From: SCQP01 sp050747745 | Lineage (GTDB): Bacteria; Acidobacteriota; Terriglobia; Terriglobales; SCQP01 | Direction of reading: 5' to 3' | Assembly (NCBI GenBank): GCA_050747745.1 | Contig: JBOGKM010000086.1 | Coordinates: 1 to 64,000, forward strand | Length of the DNA stretch: 64,000 nt | Shown here: positions 26,565-35,735 of the stretch, piece by piece | Layout of the letters: each line of letters starts with the position of its first letter | How positions within the stretch are numbered: position 1 is the stretch's first letter | Notes under the pieces: generated by a model | Seen by the model: the letters and a program-made list of their open reading frames with translations, nothing else | Told to the model about the DNA's origin: nothing | Databases searched by the model: none | Position numbers and translations under genes: made by a program

Positions 26565-26870
26565 ATGACGTGCTGGAAGTGCGGGCGGACCATTGCTCTA
26601 TTGACGGCGCAGAAGGTCAACACGCGCGATGAATGCGAGTGCGGCGCCGATCTTCACGTTTGCCGGAACTGCCGGCACTTCGACGCCACCGCGCACAACG
26701 AATGCCGCGAGGTGATGGCGGAGTGGGTGCGTTTCAAGGATCGCGCCAACTACTGCGACTATTTCTCGCCGGTCACCGTGGTCAACGCGACCGGCCCGCG
26801 CGCCCAGGGCAAAGCTTCCGCCACGACCGAGGACGCGCGCGCGAAGTTCGATCAGCTATTTAAAAAATGA
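26565..26870 (+). CDS. Small zinc-ribbon protein
   Basis: A 101-residue protein with four Cys pairs: CWKCG, CECG, CRNCRHFD and later Cys in NECRE and NYCDYF. The segment VRFKDRANYCDYF is a conserved feature of short zinc-ribbon proteins whose function is unknown. ATG 26565 is preferred over GTG 26556 because the Cys motif follows directly. The upstream gap holds a GGGCCGG/CCGGCCC hairpin that could terminate the previous gene. It lies 58 bp before selB. Confidence 0.7.
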   Translation: MTCWKCGRTIALLTAQKVNTRDECECGADLHVCRNCRHFDATAHNECREVMAEWVRFKDRANYCDYFSPVTVVNATGPRAQGKASATTEDARAKFDQLFKK

Positions 26871-26928
26871 GTTCGGCTACTCTGAAGGGGATGAAACCGT
26901 ACGCGGCGGCGGTTGCGGGCGAGCCGGC

Positions 26929-28785
26929 GTGATTATCGGCACGGCGGGACATATTGACCATGGCAAAAGCGCGCTGGTGGAGGCGCTGACCGGCGTACAT
27001 CCGGACCGGCTGGAGGAAGAGCGGCGCCGCGGCATCACGCTGGATTTGGGCTTTGGGCATTGGCAGCAGGAGGGCGAGCGCATCGGGGTGGTGGATGTGC
27101 CCGGGCATGAGCGCTTCGTGCATACCATGCTGGCGGGCGCGGGCGGCATGGATGCGGTGCTGCTGGTGGTGGCGGCGGATGCGGGCGTGCAGCCGCAGAC
27201 GCGCGAGCATCTGGCCATCTGTTCGCTGCTGGGCGTCGGGCAGGGCGTGATCGCGATCAGCAAGCGCGACCTGGTGGATGCCGCCCAGGCGGCGCGCGTG
27301 CGCGGCCAAATTGCCAAGCTGGTTGCGGGCACGGCGCTGGCGCGGGCGCCGGTGATCGAAGTCAGCGCGCGCACCCGCGACGGCATCGAGCAACTGCGGG
27401 CGGCGCTGGTGGCCGCGGGGCGGCAGGCCGGCGCGCGCCATGCGGAGGCGCCGTTCCGGCTGCCGCTGGATCGCGCCTTCAGCATGAAGGGCCATGGCGC
27501 AGTGGTCACCGGGACGCTGGTGCAGGGCAGGCTGCGGGCGGGCGGGGAAGCCGAGCTGGCACCGCTGGGAACGCGTGTCCGCGTGCGGGGCCTGCAGGTG
27601 CACGGGGCCAGCGTGGCGGAAGCGGCGGCGGGCCAGCGGGTGGCGGCCAACCTGGCCGGCATCGAGACGGCACGGCTGCATCGCGGGATGGAAGTGGTGG
27701 AAACGGGCGTGTTTGCGCTCACGCGGGCGCTCGCTGCGGAAATCACCTGGCTGCCGGAGGCAGCCCGGCTGCCGCACCGCGCGCGCTGCCGCCTGCACCT
27801 CTACACTTCCGATACGGTGGCGGCGCTGCTTTGGCTGGAGGCGCCGCGGTGGGCGCAACTGCAACTGGCCGAGCCGGTGGTGGCGGCGCCCGGCGATCGC
27901 TTCATCCTGCGCCAGCTTTCCCCGGCGGCCACCCTCGCCGGCGGCGTCGTGGTGGATCCACAGCCGCCGCCGCACCGGCGGGCCGGTTATGCGGCGGCCG
28001 CGGCGTTTCTGGCGGAACTGGCTTCGGCCGCGACACTCGATCAGCGCCTGCGGCTGCATTTGGAGCGCGCCGGTACCGAAGGCCGCGATCTGGCGGCGCT
28101 GGGACGGGCGACGGGACGCCGCGTGAGCGAAGTAGAAAGCGCACTCGCCGCCGCCGCCGCGGAGGGAGGCTGCGTGGGGAGCGCGCATCCGGCGGCGGCG
28201 CTGGCGGCGAGCGCGCTGGCGGCGATCGAAAGCGACCTGGAGGGCGCGCTGGCGGCGTTTCACCGGCGCGAACCGATGGCAGAAGGCGTCGCGACCGAAG
28301 CGCTGGGGTTGCCCTATGCCGTCCACTGGCTCGCCGCCGCCGCGGCGCGCCTGCGCACTGCGGGGCGGCTGGAAGGGGTGGCGGGCGGCCGGTTCCGGCT
28401 GCGCTCGGCCGGGCCCGCACGCAGCGCCGAGCAGCTCGAGCTGCGGCAGCGGCTGGAGGAACATTTGCGCGGCCTGGGCTGGTCGGCGCCGCCGCTGCCC
28501 CAGGCGCTGGCGGCATTTGCGCAGCCCGCCGTCCGTGCCCTCATCGCCGATCTTGCACGCTCCGGCGTGCTGGTGGAGTGCCAGCCGGGCTGGTTCCTGC
28601 ATGCCTCCGCGCTGGCGCGCCTGCGCGCGCTGCTGGCGGAAAAGAAACAGCGCGCGCCCGCGTTTTCCGTGGGCGAGTTTAAACAATGGACCGGCCTCAG
28701 CCGCAAGCTGGCGATCCCGCTGCTGGAATACTGCGACCGCGCCCGCCTCACGCGGCGCACGGGCGAAACGCGCGTGATCCTCTGA
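26929..28785 (+). CDS. selB: Selenocysteine-specific elongation factor SelB
   Basis: A 618-residue protein, close to the usual SelB length. The GTPase domain shows GHIDHGKS, DVPGHE and ISKRDLVD. EF-Tu-like domains II/III follow, and C-terminal winged-helix repeats from about residue 380 recognise the SECIS hairpin. It carries Sec-tRNA to the ribosome at UGA codons. GTG 26929 is the start because the P-loop begins five residues later. No selA, selD, tRNA-Sec or obvious selenoprotein is found in this window. Confidence 0.95.
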   Translation: MIIGTAGHIDHGKSALVEALTGVHPDRLEEERRRGITLDLGFGHWQQEGERIGVVDVPGHERFVHTMLAGAGGMDAVLLVVAADAGVQPQTREHLAICSLLGVGQGVIAISKRDLVDAAQAARVRGQIAKLVAGTALARAPVIEVSARTRDGIEQLRAALVAAGRQAGARHAEAPFRLPLDRAFSMKGHGAVVTGTLVQGRLRAGGEAELAPLGTRVRVRGLQVHGASVAEAAAGQRVAANLAGIETARLHRGMEVVETGVFALTRALAAEITWLPEAARLPHRARCRLHLYTSDTVAALLWLEAPRWAQLQLAEPVVAAPGDRFILRQLSPAATLAGGVVVDPQPPPHRRAGYAAAAAFLAELASAATLDQRLRLHLERAGTEGRDLAALGRATGRRVSEVESALAAAAAEGGCVGSAHPAAALAASALAAIESDLEGALAAFHRREPMAEGVATEALGLPYAVHWLAAAAARLRTAGRLEGVAGGRFRLRSAGPARSAEQLELRQRLEEHLRGLGWSAPPLPQALAAFAQPAVRALIADLARSGVLVECQPGWFLHASALARLRALLAEKKQRAPAFSVGEFKQWTGLSRKLAIPLLEYCDRARLTRRTGETRVIL

Positions 28786-28832
28786 TGCTCTTGCGCGGGC
28801 TTCCGGCCGCGCCGCGGTGATAGAGTCCCAGT

Positions 28833-29231
28833 ATGCGGGTCCCGCGAACGTTGTTGCCGCTGCTGCTGCTCGCGGGCGTGCTGACCGCCGGTTGCCGGTC
28901 GGCGCCGAAGCCGGCGGCGTGGAAGCTGGAGTTGGTGACGGATCCGGCGCAGCCGGTGGCGGGCGAGCAGGCGCGGGTGCGCTGCCTGCTGACCACCAGC
29001 GCGGGGGTGCCGCTCGATGGCGGAGCGGCTTACGTGGAGCTGGCCCGCGCGGGCTCGCCGCCGCCGCCCCAGCGCGTCGCGCTGGCGCCGCGCGGCAACG
29101 GCATCTATGAAGGAATCACGCGGCTGCCGCAGCCGGGCGCGTGGACGGCGACGCTGGTGATGACGCGGCGCGGGCGCTCGGAAATCCGCCAGTTTCCCCT
29201 CAGCGTCAAGCCGGCGCCGCCCGGATCTTGA
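28833..29231 (+). CDS. Small lipoprotein with Ig-like domain
   Basis: A 132-residue protein with a signal peptide ending in a lipobox (LTAGC, Cys at about residue 22). The mature part is a single beta-sandwich resembling the YtkA/FixH type domain (LELVTDPAQPVAGEQARVR and GIYEGITRLPQPGAWTATLV). Such domains in related proteins bind copper or act as chaperones, but the metal ligands are not clear here, so function is unknown. The stop overlaps the -35 box of the argR promoter. Confidence 0.75.
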   Translation: MRVPRTLLPLLLLAGVLTAGCRSAPKPAAWKLELVTDPAQPVAGEQARVRCLLTTSAGVPLDGGAAYVELARAGSPPPPQRVALAPRGNGIYEGITRLPQPGAWTATLVMTRRGRSEIRQFPLSVKPAPPGS

Positions 29232-29278
29232 CAGCGCCGGCCCTTTGGATAATTATTCTATAAAGGAATATTTATTCG
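29228..29278 (+). promoter_or_regulatory. argR promoter with ARG box
   Basis: TTGACA (29228-29233) is followed by AT-rich -10 candidates (GATAAT at 15 bp spacing, AATTAT at 17 bp). Directly downstream lies GGAATATTTATTCG (29265-29278), which has the AAT-N4-ATT core of the ARG box and an exact 12-bp GAATA..TATTC palindrome. The box would let ArgR repress its own operon when arginine is plentiful. Confidence 0.75.
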
Positions 29279-29292
29279 CTAGGGGGCAGCCC

Positions 29293-29769
29293 ATGGCGCA
29301 CAACTTCCGCCAGGAACAAATTCTTAAGCTGGTGCGGGCACGCGCGGTGCATTCCCAGGCCGAGCTGGCGGCGGGGCTGCGGCGGGCGGGAGTGGCGACG
29401 ACGCAGGTGACGCTGTCGCGCGACCTCAAGGCGCTGGGGGTGGTCAAGATGCCGGCCGGCTACGCCGAACTGGGCGCTGAGGGCGCTGCGCTCGCGCCGG
29501 AAGCCGCCGTCCCGGATTCGGATCTGCGCCGGGTGATGCGTGAATTTGCCCGCGACTTGCGTCCGGCGCAGAACCTGCTGGTGGTCAAAACCGCCTCCGG
29601 GGCCGCGCCCACCGTCGCCGCCGCGCTCGACCATGCGGGCTGGAGCGAAGTGGCAGGCACGTTGGCGGGCGACGATACCGTGCTGCTGGTATTTGCCAAC
29701 CCACGCCTGCGCCTCAGCGCCGAGCGCCGCCTGCGCCACCTGCTCGGCGGCGCGGTGAGCCAGGAATAG
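29293..29769 (+). CDS. argR: Arginine repressor ArgR
   Basis: A 158-residue protein. ATG 29293 is chosen since MAHNFRQEQILKLVRAR matches the ArgR N-terminus; an upstream frame from 29245 would cover the ARG box. The N-terminal winged helix shows QVTLSRDLKALGVVKMPAGY. The C-terminal domain has a GDDTVLLVF-like arginine-binding and trimer segment, where the usual GTIAGDDT is GTLAGDDT. It represses or tunes the following arg genes and itself. Confidence 0.93.
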   Translation: MAHNFRQEQILKLVRARAVHSQAELAAGLRRAGVATTQVTLSRDLKALGVVKMPAGYAELGAEGAALAPEAAVPDSDLRRVMREFARDLRPAQNLLVVKTASGAAPTVAAALDHAGWSEVAGTLAGDDTVLLVFANPRLRLSAERRLRHLLGGAVSQE

Positions 29770-29775
29770 AAACGC

Positions 29776-30807
29776 ATGAAAACCAATCTTCTGAATCCCC
29801 GCCTGGGACCTTCGATCCCGCCTCCCTATTCCATTCCCGCGCCGCGAATGCCGCGGCTGGCGGTGGCCGATCTGATTGATCTGGCCGCACTCAGCCGCAA
29901 GGAATTCCTGGCGCTGCTGGATCTGGCCGCCGACATCAAGGTGCATCCCGGCCGCTACCGCGACCTGCTCTCCGGCTGCGGGCTGGCGATGATCTTCGAG
30001 AAGCCCTCGTTGCGGACCCGGGTGACCTTTGACGTCGCCATGCAGGAAATGGGCGGTCACGCCGTGTTTCTCGATTTCACCGAATCGCCGCTGGGCGAAC
30101 GCGAGGACATTCTGGACGTGGCGCGCAACCTGGAGCTGTGGATGGATGCCATCGTGGCGCGCACGTTCGGCCATGAATCCATCGAGCTGCTGGCGGGCGC
30201 CAGCGCCGTACCGGTGATTAACGGCCTCAGCGATCACAGCCATCCCTGCCAGGCGATGGCCGATTTCCTCACGCTGCGCGAAGCCTTCGAGGATTTTCCG
30301 GGGATCAAGCTGGCCTATGTGGGCGACGGCAACAACACCTGCCACTCGCTGCTGGAAGCGGCGGCGCTGGCGGGCGTACACATGGCCGTGGCCACACCGG
30401 CCGGCTACGAGCCCGAGGCCGCGCTGGTGGAGCGGGCGCGGCAGTCGGCGCGACGCTCGGGCGCCAAAATCGAAATCGGCAACGCGCTAGGAGCGGCGCT
30501 GCGTGGGGCCCACGCGGTTTACACCGACACCTGGGCGAGCATGGGCCAGGAAGCGGAGCAGACGCAGCGGGCGCGCGACTTCGCCGGCTACCAGGTGAAC
30601 GAAGCCCTCATGGCGCGCGCCCGCCCGGGGGCGCGATTCCTGCACTGCCTGCCGGCGCATCGCGGCCTGGAAGTCACGGCCGGGGTGATTGATTCCGGCA
30701 TTTCGCTGGTTTATCAACAGGCGGAAAACCGCCTGCACGTGCAAAAAGCCATTCTGGCCGCGCTGATTCTGGGCAATGCCAAGGAGCGGCGCCGGCAAGT
30801 CTCATGA
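29776..30807 (+). CDS. argF: Ornithine carbamoyltransferase
   Basis: A 343-residue enzyme that makes citrulline from ornithine and carbamoyl phosphate. Visible motifs: carbamoyl-phosphate binding SLRTRVTF (the variant of STRTR), HPCQAMAD, the SMG loop in DTWASMGQE, and FLHCLPAHRG. The C-terminal VTAGVID favours ornithine rather than acetylornithine as substrate. The N-terminal 25 residues extend beyond the typical start. It is 6 bp after argR and overlaps argG (ATGA). Confidence 0.93.
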   Translation: MKTNLLNPRLGPSIPPPYSIPAPRMPRLAVADLIDLAALSRKEFLALLDLAADIKVHPGRYRDLLSGCGLAMIFEKPSLRTRVTFDVAMQEMGGHAVFLDFTESPLGEREDILDVARNLELWMDAIVARTFGHESIELLAGASAVPVINGLSDHSHPCQAMADFLTLREAFEDFPGIKLAYVGDGNNTCHSLLEAAALAGVHMAVATPAGYEPEAALVERARQSARRSGAKIEIGNALGAALRGAHAVYTDTWASMGQEAEQTQRARDFAGYQVNEALMARARPGARFLHCLPAHRGLEVTAGVIDSGISLVYQQAENRLHVQKAILAALILGNAKERRRQVS

Positions 30808-32012
30808 AACCCTCGATCCGCAAAATCGCCCTCGCCTACTCCGGCGGCCTCGATACCTCGATCATTATTCCGTGGCTCAAGGAGCACTATCCCGCTCCCA
30901 TCGTTGCGGTGATTGCCGATGTCGGCCAGGGCGATGATTTTGACCAGTTGCGCGCCAAGGCGCTGGCCACCGGCGCCGATGAGGCCGTCGTGGCGGAGCT
31001 GGCCGGGGAGTTCCTGACCGGCTACGTGTGGCCGACGCTCAAGGCGGGATGCATTTACGACCAGCAGTACCTGCTCGGCACCGCGATGGCGCGCCCGCTG
31101 ATCGCCAAAGCGCAGGTCGAGGCGGCGCTGGCGCACGGCTGCAATGCCGTGGCGCATGGCTGTACCGGCAAGGGGAATGACCAGGTGCGCTTCGAGCTGG
31201 CCTACCAGGCCCTGGCGCCGCAGCTGCAAGTGATCGCCCCTTGGCGCGAGTGGGACATCCGCTCGCGCGAGGACGCGCTCGCCTATGCCCGCGCCCACAA
31301 GGTCCCGGTGGAGCAGAGCGAGGCGAAAATTTACAGCCGCGACCGCAACCTCTGGCACATCAGCCACGAAGGGGGTGCGCTGGAGGACGCGGGCCGGGAG
31401 GCGCCGGAAGACGTATGGGTGCTCACCCGGTCGCTGGCGGAAACTCCGGACGAGCCGGAATACGTGCGCATCGGGTTCGAGGCGGGCGTGCCGGTGGAGC
31501 TGGAGGGCGCGCCGATGGCCGCCGTGCCGCTGTTGACGCGCCTGAACGAACTGGCCGGAAGGCACGGCATCGGGCGCGTGGACCTGGTGGAAAATCGCTT
31601 CGTAGGCATGAAATCGCGCGGCGCTTACGAAACGCCCGGCGGCACGCTGCTGGTCACGGCACTGCGCGAGCTGGAAGCGCTGACCCTGGACCGCGCCACC
31701 GCCGCGCTGAAGCAGCAGCTCGGCCTCGAGTATGCGCGTCTGGTCTACAACGGTTTCTGGTTCACGCCGCTGCGCGAAGCCCTGGACGCCTTCATGAACC
31801 GCGCCCTGCGTCCGACCAGCGGCGAGGTTCGGCTCAAGCTGCACAAAGGGCACGCGCTGGTGGCCGGGCGCATGTCGCCGCACTCGCTCTACTCGCACGA
31901 TCTGGCGTCGTTCACCATGGGCGAGCTTTACGATCAGAAGGACGCCGCCGGCTTCATCCGGCTGGTGGGCTTGCCGCTGCGCATGGCGGCGCTGGCGGGG
32001 AGCAAGGCGTGA
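30804..32012 (+). CDS. argG: Argininosuccinate synthase
   Basis: A 402-residue enzyme that condenses citrulline and aspartate using ATP. The N-terminal ATP pyrophosphatase motif AYSGGLDTSIIIPWL and the GCTGKGNDQVRFE segment are diagnostic, as is NLWHISHEGG. The start overlaps the argF stop and the end overlaps argH, so the three enzymes are translationally coupled. Confidence 0.97.
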   Translation: MKPSIRKIALAYSGGLDTSIIIPWLKEHYPAPIVAVIADVGQGDDFDQLRAKALATGADEAVVAELAGEFLTGYVWPTLKAGCIYDQQYLLGTAMARPLIAKAQVEAALAHGCNAVAHGCTGKGNDQVRFELAYQALAPQLQVIAPWREWDIRSREDALAYARAHKVPVEQSEAKIYSRDRNLWHISHEGGALEDAGREAPEDVWVLTRSLAETPDEPEYVRIGFEAGVPVELEGAPMAAVPLLTRLNELAGRHGIGRVDLVENRFVGMKSRGAYETPGGTLLVTALRELEALTLDRATAALKQQLGLEYARLVYNGFWFTPLREALDAFMNRALRPTSGEVRLKLHKGHALVAGRMSPHSLYSHDLASFTMGELYDQKDAAGFIRLVGLPLRMAALAGSKA

Positions 32013-33412
32013 AGCTGTGGGGCGGGCGGTTTCGCGACCCGGTTGCGCCCGCCATGGAGCGGTTTTCGGCTTCGTTTACCCATGACCGGCGGCTGGCATG
32101 GGCGGAAGCGGTGGGCACGCGCGCGCACGTGCATGCCCTCGAGCGCGCGGGCGTGCTGAGCGGAGAGGAAGCGGGCTCGCTCGCCGCGGCGTGCGAGGAA
32201 TTGGCGGGGGAGTTTGCCGCCGCGGATCCGGCCGAGGATGCGGGCGTGGAAGACGTGCATACCTACGTCGCCGCGCGGCTGGCGCAACTGGCGCCGGCCG
32301 GCGCGGCCAAGCTGCAGACCGGCCGCAGCCGCAACGAGCAGGTGGCGCTCGATTTGCGCCTCTGGCTGCGCGCCCAGCAGCCGGCGCTGGAGCGCGGGTT
32401 GGCGGAATTGCTAGCCGCGCTGGCCGCGTGGGCCGCCGAGCATGCGGCCCTGGCCATCCCCGGCTACACCCATCTGCAGCGCGCCCAACCCGTGTCGCTC
32501 GGCCATCACGCGCTGGCCTACGCCGAAATGCTGCTGCGCGACCACGGACGCCTGGAGGACGCCTATGCGCGTCTCGAGGCCAGCTGCCCGCTGGGCAGCG
32601 GCGCGCTGGCGGGTACGGCGTGGGGGGGCGATCGCGAGGCGAGTGCGCGTGAGTTGGGCTTTCACGGCGTGAGCCAGAACAGCCTGGATGCGGTTTCCGA
32701 CCGCGATTTTGCCGCCGAAATTCTGTTTGCGCTCGCCTTGCTGGGGGTGCATCTTTCGCGCTGGGCGGCGGATTGGATTCTCTACGCCAGCGCCGAGTTC
32801 GGGTGGCTGCGCCTGGGTGATGCCTTCACGACCGGCAGCAGCCTCATGCCACAAAAGAAAAATCCGGACGCACTGGAGCTGATCCGCGGCAAAAGCGCGC
32901 GTTCGCTGGCGGAGCTGCAGCAGTTGCTGGCGCTGTTGCGCGGCTTGCCGCTGGCCTACAATCGCGACCTGCAGGAAGACAAGGAGCCGGTTTTCGACGC
33001 GGTGGACACGGCGCGCGCGTGCCTGGAGATCGCCGCGGGCGTGGTGCGCACCACGCGCGTGAATCCGGCGGCGGCGGCCGCCGGAGTTCAGGATCCGGCG
33101 CTGCTGGCCACCGACATGGCCGACCTGCTGGTCGCCGCCGGCATTCCGTTTCAGCGCGCGCATGAGGGGGTGGGCCGCATCGTAGCCGCCGCCGCCGAGC
33201 AAGAGCGCGACTTCCGCGATTTTTCCGCGGCCGAGCTGGCGGCGATCAATCCCGGCCTGGAGTTCGATGTTGCCGCCGTACGCGAGCTCACGCCCGCGGC
33301 TTCGCTGGAGCGCCGCCAGGTCACGGGCGGCACCGCGCCCGGGCAGGTGCGGCGCCAGGCGGCGCGCGTCGCCGCGCGGGCGCAGGAGATTCTCGCGCAT
33401 ACTAAGGGTTGA
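32009..33412 (+). CDS. argH: Argininosuccinate lyase
   Basis: A 467-residue enzyme that splits argininosuccinate into arginine and fumarate. GTG 32009 overlaps the argG stop and starts at the family N-terminus KLWGGRF. The fumarase-superfamily signature GSSLMPQKKNPD and the TGRSRNEQVALD segment are present. It completes arginine synthesis from ornithine within this operon. Confidence 0.97.
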   Translation: MKLWGGRFRDPVAPAMERFSASFTHDRRLAWAEAVGTRAHVHALERAGVLSGEEAGSLAAACEELAGEFAAADPAEDAGVEDVHTYVAARLAQLAPAGAAKLQTGRSRNEQVALDLRLWLRAQQPALERGLAELLAALAAWAAEHAALAIPGYTHLQRAQPVSLGHHALAYAEMLLRDHGRLEDAYARLEASCPLGSGALAGTAWGGDREASARELGFHGVSQNSLDAVSDRDFAAEILFALALLGVHLSRWAADWILYASAEFGWLRLGDAFTTGSSLMPQKKNPDALELIRGKSARSLAELQQLLALLRGLPLAYNRDLQEDKEPVFDAVDTARACLEIAAGVVRTTRVNPAAAAAGVQDPALLATDMADLLVAAGIPFQRAHEGVGRIVAAAAEQERDFRDFSAAELAAINPGLEFDVAAVRELTPAASLERRQVTGGTAPGQVRRQAARVAARAQEILAHTKG

Positions 33413-34431
33413 GTTTAGGAGCAGAGTTCACCCCGCCCTGGTGGCTGCGCAACGGCCACAGCAATACGGTCTATTCGTTCCTGCGGCCGCGGCGCGTGCA
33501 TTTGCCGCCGGGGCATTCCGACTGGCTGCCCGTGGCCGAAGGCGTGGATCTGCTGCTGCGCAGCCACTGGCAGCCTGCGGCCGCTCCGGCGCTGCTGGCG
33601 GTGCATGGGCTGGAGGGCTCGAGCGAGGTCGGCTACATGCTCACCACCGCGGCGCTGGCGCTGGCGCGCGGCTTCCACGTGGTGCGCATGAACGTGCGCG
33701 GCTGCGGCGAAGCCGAGGCGCGCTGCGCCACGCTCTACAACTCGGGCATGAGCGGCGATGTCGCAGCCGCACTGGCCTGGCTGCGGGAGCGGCCACAGGT
33801 GACCGAAGTGGCGCTGGCGGGCTATTCCATGGGCGGAAACCTAGTGCTGAAATACGCGGGCGAGTGCGGCGAACGTTTCCCGGCGGCGCTGCGCGCGGTG
33901 ACGGCGGTTTCGCCCTGCCTCGACCTGGACGCCTGCGCCACCGCGCTGAGCCGCAGGATCAATTACTTTTACGAGCGGCGTTTTCTGGCGAGCCTGAAGC
34001 AGCGGCTGCGGCGCCACGCGGCGCGCTTTCCCGGCCGTTATCCGGTGGAAAAACTCGACCGTCTGGGCACAGTGCGGGCCTTTGATGACGTGTTCACCGG
34101 GCCGTTTACCGGCTACCGCGATGCCGCCGATTATTACGAGCACGCCAGCGCCGCGCGCGTGCTGGCCTCGATTCGCGTGCCCACGCTGGTGCTGCACGCC
34201 GACGATGATCCCTTCATCGTGATCACGCCGCCCTCGCGGGCGCTGCTCGCCGGCAATCCGGCGGTTTCGTTCCGTACTTGCGCTCATGGCGGCCACTGCG
34301 CCTTTATCAACTCCCGCCGTTCCGGCGAGGGCGTCTATTGGGCCGAGAACCGCGTGGTCGAGTTCTGCGCCGCTCGCTGCGGGCTGCTTGCATCCGCTCA
34401 GCCGAAAAACGACGAGATCGTGCGCCAATAG
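33409..34431 (+). CDS. YheT-type alpha/beta hydrolase
   Basis: A 340-residue protein of the UPF0017/YheT group. Nucleophile Ser lies in LAGYSMGGNLVLKYAGE, Asp in HADDDPFIV and His in AHGGHCAF. The N-terminal WWLRNGHSNTVYSF is characteristic. The start TTG overlaps the argH stop, so it is probably expressed with the arg operon although no arginine role is known. Its 3' end overlaps the next gene on the other strand by about 30 bp. Confidence 0.85.
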   Translation: MSLGAEFTPPWWLRNGHSNTVYSFLRPRRVHLPPGHSDWLPVAEGVDLLLRSHWQPAAAPALLAVHGLEGSSEVGYMLTTAALALARGFHVVRMNVRGCGEAEARCATLYNSGMSGDVAAALAWLRERPQVTEVALAGYSMGGNLVLKYAGECGERFPAALRAVTAVSPCLDLDACATALSRRINYFYERRFLASLKQRLRRHAARFPGRYPVEKLDRLGTVRAFDDVFTGPFTGYRDAADYYEHASAARVLASIRVPTLVLHADDDPFIVITPPSRALLAGNPAVSFRTCAHGGHCAFINSRRSGEGVYWAENRVVEFCAARCGLLASAQPKNDEIVRQ

Positions 34432-35144
34432 CGGCGCACGATCAACTCGGTGCGCAGGTGGCCGCCATGATCCAGCAGCCGCAGCCGGGAACGAGTGCAG
34501 GCGGCAAACTGCTGCACCTGGCGCCAGGGAATGTAGGGGTCATCTTGGGCGTGAAAAATCTGGATTTTGGATCCGTCGAAGTCGTCCAGGCGCGCGGCGG
34601 GATTAAAGAAACGTACGCCGCGCAGCCGGTTCCAGTCGCGAGGGCGCAGCCGATAACCACAGCCGAAGGCCTCGCGAATATAGGCTGCGTAGCTGGGATT
34701 GGAGGTTTCCTTTTTCTGTTCCCGATCCAGAATGCTCCAGTCCACCACGGGGCAGTTGGCCACCACCTTCTCGACGCGCGCATCGAGCGCCGCCAGCAGC
34801 GCCGCCGTGCCGCCGAAGCTGCCGCCGATGACGAAAACATGGCGCGGCGTCAGCTGGAACCGGCGCCCGAAGGCGGTTTCGCGCAGGCCGCGCGGCAGTT
34901 GGTCCAGGATATCGCGCAAGTCCTGCTCGGGCGAGCGTTGCAGAAAGTGGCCTTCGCTTTCCCAGGCTCCCCGCCAGCGCGGATAGATCACCCAGTAGCC
35001 GCGTTCGGCCAGCCAGTCCATCAGCGGCTGCTTGCGCGGCACCGAGGGCATGCCATCCAGCAGGACGATGACCCGGCCGCCGCGCCTTGGGGGAACGGCA
35101 AACTCGGCGATGATGCCGCCGGCGAAGCGCGTCCGCCAGATCAC
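34398..35144 (-). CDS. Prolyl-oligopeptidase-like alpha/beta hydrolase
   Basis: A 248-residue protein. GTG 35144 overlaps the stop of the TMEM175 gene and follows GGGAAGG; longer upstream readings would run inside that gene. Nucleophile Ser is in IGGSFGGTAALLAAL, Asp in HAQDDPYIP and His in LDHGGHLRTEL. The RQPLMDWLAERGYWVIYPRWRG-like region gives the POP-type cap-less core. The substrate is unknown. It converges on the YheT-type gene. Confidence 0.82.
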   Translation of the reverse strand: MIWRTRFAGGIIAEFAVPPRRGGRVIVLLDGMPSVPRKQPLMDWLAERGYWVIYPRWRGAWESEGHFLQRSPEQDLRDILDQLPRGLRETAFGRRFQLTPRHVFVIGGSFGGTAALLAALDARVEKVVANCPVVDWSILDREQKKETSNPSYAAYIREAFGCGYRLRPRDWNRLRGVRFFNPAARLDDFDGSKIQIFHAQDDPYIPWRQVQQFAACTRSRLRLLDHGGHLRTELIVRRYWRTISSFFG

Positions 35145-35725
35145 GCCTTCCCTTTCCCCAGCGCGTGCTCGACGCGGCGGTCGGGAATCATCCATAGCAG
35201 CGCGACCAGGATGTAGAGGGCATCGGCGGCGTAGGGGCGCCAGAGGCTGAGCGCGATACCGGCCGCGTACAACGCCAGCGAGAGATTCTCCTTCCAGCCG
35301 CTGCGCATCACCGCCGCCAGGTGCGAGCCGCGCGCATGTGCGTGCAGCACCGCCGTCCGCATCAGCCACCACGCCAGCGCCGGCAAAAACAGGGCCGCGC
35401 CATACATCGCCGTGGGCGCCACCGCGCCCGCGTGCCGGCCCATCCAGGCGGTGGCGAACGGCACCAGCGAGAGCCAGAACATCAAGTGCAGGTTGGCCCA
35501 CAGCACGCCGCCATCCACGCGCTCGACGAGCTGGTAGAAGTGGTGGTGGTTGCTCCAGTAAATTCCCAGGTAGGCGAAGCTGAGCGCGTAGATCAGCACC
35601 CCGGGCATCGAGCCGCGCAGCGCCGCCCAACCGGCGCCTGCGGGCGGCATCAGCTCCAGCACCATGATGGTGATGATGACGGCGAAAAAGCCATCGCTGA
35701 ACGCCTCCAGGCGGGAGGAGTCCAT
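35141..35725 (-). CDS. TMEM175-family potassium channel-like protein (DUF1211)
   Basis: A 194-residue protein with about six helices. It begins RLEAFSDGFFAVIITIMVLEL, the FSDGxFAIxxT signature of TMEM175, and continues with FAYLGIYWSNHHHFYQLVERVD. Bacterial relatives form potassium-selective channels. It lies 10 bp downstream of dnaA on the same strand and is coupled to the following hydrolase. Confidence 0.88.
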   Translation of the reverse strand: MDSSRLEAFSDGFFAVIITIMVLELMPPAGAGWAALRGSMPGVLIYALSFAYLGIYWSNHHHFYQLVERVDGGVLWANLHLMFWLSLVPFATAWMGRHAGAVAPTAMYGAALFLPALAWWLMRTAVLHAHARGSHLAAVMRSGWKENLSLALYAAGIALSLWRPYAADALYILVALLWMIPDRRVEHALGKGKA

Positions 35726-35735
35726 CGCGGGCCGC

